From Bacteroidales bacterium (GTDB lineage: Bacteria > Bacteroidota > Bacteroidia > Bacteroidales > NBLH01): 15,399 nt of DNA. Positions 14,359-15,399 of the stretch are shown in pieces. The position numbers and the translations under genes were made by a program. The notes under the pieces were generated by a model. The model did no database searches. It worked only from the letters and a program-made list of their open reading frames with translations, and was not told where the DNA came from. Numbering within the stretch: the first letter of the stretch is position 1; the number at the start of each line of letters is the position of its first letter. Location of the stretch: the NCBI GenBank assembly GCA_021647685.1, contig JAKIUH010000055.1, forward strand, positions 1 to 15,399, written 5' to 3'.

Positions 14359-15378
14359 CTTTTAATCGTACCATTTTGGAATTGAAACAATTGTCCGGCG
14401 TACCGTACCAGACAATTAACAACACTTTTAATCGTACCATTTTGGAATTGAAACTGTGTCCAAATATCCTTAGTATCACACCAGGTACAACTTTTAATCG
14501 TACCATTTTGGAATTGAAACCAAAAGTTTCAGAACAGCACGACAGCAGGGGATTAACTTTTAATCGTACCATTTTGGAATTGAAACCAGAATACATCCGG
14601 TAATTCAGGAGATCTCGTTACACTTTTAATCGTACCATTTTGGAATTGAAACTTCAATACCTAATCCTTTACTATCTGCTATCGCCTGCTTTTAATCGTA
14701 CCATTTTGGAATTGAAACCCTTTACTCTATTTATAAAGGAATAAAGTTCGTCAGCTTTTAATCGTACCATTTTGGAATTGAAACGCATAACAGAAACCGG
14801 CATAGTTCCTGCTTGTGCGTCCTTTTAATCGTACCATTTTGGAATTGAAATCAGGTTGTAGACCAAAGTAGTGTTACTATTAACGAACTTTTAATCGTAC
14901 CATTTTGGAATTGAAATACTTGATATATATATGCTAACTGACACCCTGCTAAGCTTTTAATCGTACCATTTTGGAATTGAAATCCAGTTATAAAATCTTC
15001 CCAAAACTCCCATGTCAACTTTTAATCGTACCATTTTGGAATTGAAATTTGAAAATTGGAAGTGATGAAACGTTGCAATTCTGACTTTTAATCGTACCAT
15101 TTTGGAATTGAAATTGATTTAGAAAATACAGCATATTTATTTAGATTTAACTTTTAATCGTACCATTTTGGAATTGAAATTGAGACCAAACTAAACGGTT
15201 AGGAACGAAGAAATAACTTTTAATCGTACCATTTTGGAATTGAAATTGGTTTTAGTTTGTGTTTGTGTTTGTTGCTGCTGACTTTTAATCGTACCATTTT
15301 GGAATTGAAATGCCTGTTGTCCATTCTTCCAAAACCGTTTGTATCATTCTTTTAATCGTACCATTTTGGAATTGAAAT
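14359..15378 (+). CRISPR. CRISPR array, 16 repeats of 30 nt, running off the right edge
   Basis: Repeats start at 14359, 14425, 14491, 14557, 14623, 14689, 14755, 14822, 14888, 14954, 15019, 15085, 15151, 15217, 15282 and 15349. Each is 30 nt, begins CTTTTAATCGTACCATTTTG and ends GAATTGAAA plus C or T. The first seven end in C, the other nine in T; all are otherwise identical. The 15 complete spacers are 35-37 nt (eleven are 36), and a 16th is cut by the window edge. The final 8 nt, ATTGAAA(C/T), is the classic 5' tag of I-A/I-B crRNAs made by Cas6. The repeat has only a weak CCA/TGG stem. Leader and cas2 lie on its left, so transcription is rightward. Confidence 0.98.
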
Positions 15379-15399
15379 CGTCATCGCTTACAGTGAAGC

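Noticed and set aside
14330..14603. Two ORFs across the start of the array on opposite strands
   Set aside because: They are made of repeated CRISPR units and spacers, with the same peptide recurring every repeat, so they are artefacts of the array.

Overview
The window looks like chromosomal DNA of a member of the Bacteroidota. It is AT-rich, most starts lack a Shine-Dalgarno sequence and are preceded only by A/T-rich DNA, and several intergenic regions carry the Bacteroidota -7 promoter motif TAnnTTTG. Its accessory genes (a LysM plus periplasmic-binding-like protein, a short Crp-like regulator, a 23S-IVS-type four-helix-bundle protein, a long coiled-coil protein) are typical of that phylum. 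Genus cannot be decided from the sequence.

Layout. At the left edge (2-88) is a long imperfect inverted repeat of unknown role. A Crp/Fnr-type regulator lies on the minus strand (155-730) and ends in a strong hairpin terminator. All other genes are on the plus strand: a secreted LysM/ligand-binding-like protein (884-2764), a WYL-domain regulator (2794-3708) and a small HIRAN-domain protein with a signal-peptide-like N-terminus (3780-4172). From 4247 to the right edge lies a class 1 CRISPR-Cas locus, best read as a type I-B variant. It runs cas6, cas5, cas3, cas8, cas7, then two non-Cas genes (a small Bacteroidota family protein and a coiled-coil protein), then cas4, a four-helix-bundle gene, cas1, cas2, a leader, and an array of 16 repeats (30 nt) with 15 complete spacers that continues past the right edge.

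How the parts would work together. Cas1-Cas2 with Cas4 add spacers at the leader end. Cas6 cuts the array transcript inside the repeat, leaving an 8-nt ATTGAAAC-type 5' tag. Cas8, Cas7, Cas5 and probably an internally initiated small subunit form Cascade, and Cas3 (HD nuclease plus helicase) degrades the target.

Main surprises. (1) cas8 is cut by one in-frame TAG at 8284-8286, with an open frame on both sides. (2) The small gene after cas7 is likewise cut by one in-frame TGA at 10477-10479. TAG and TGA end other genes here, so the code is standard. Interference may be disabled while adaptation genes and array look intact. (3) The four-helix-bundle gene between cas4 and cas1 is bracketed by related sequences in inverted orientation, like a small inserted cassette, and its end overlaps the cas1 start. 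(4) The array has two blocks: the 7 leader-proximal repeats end in C and the 9 distal ones in T. (5) The leader holds a TTGACA-type promoter and a long inverted repeat just before the first repeat.
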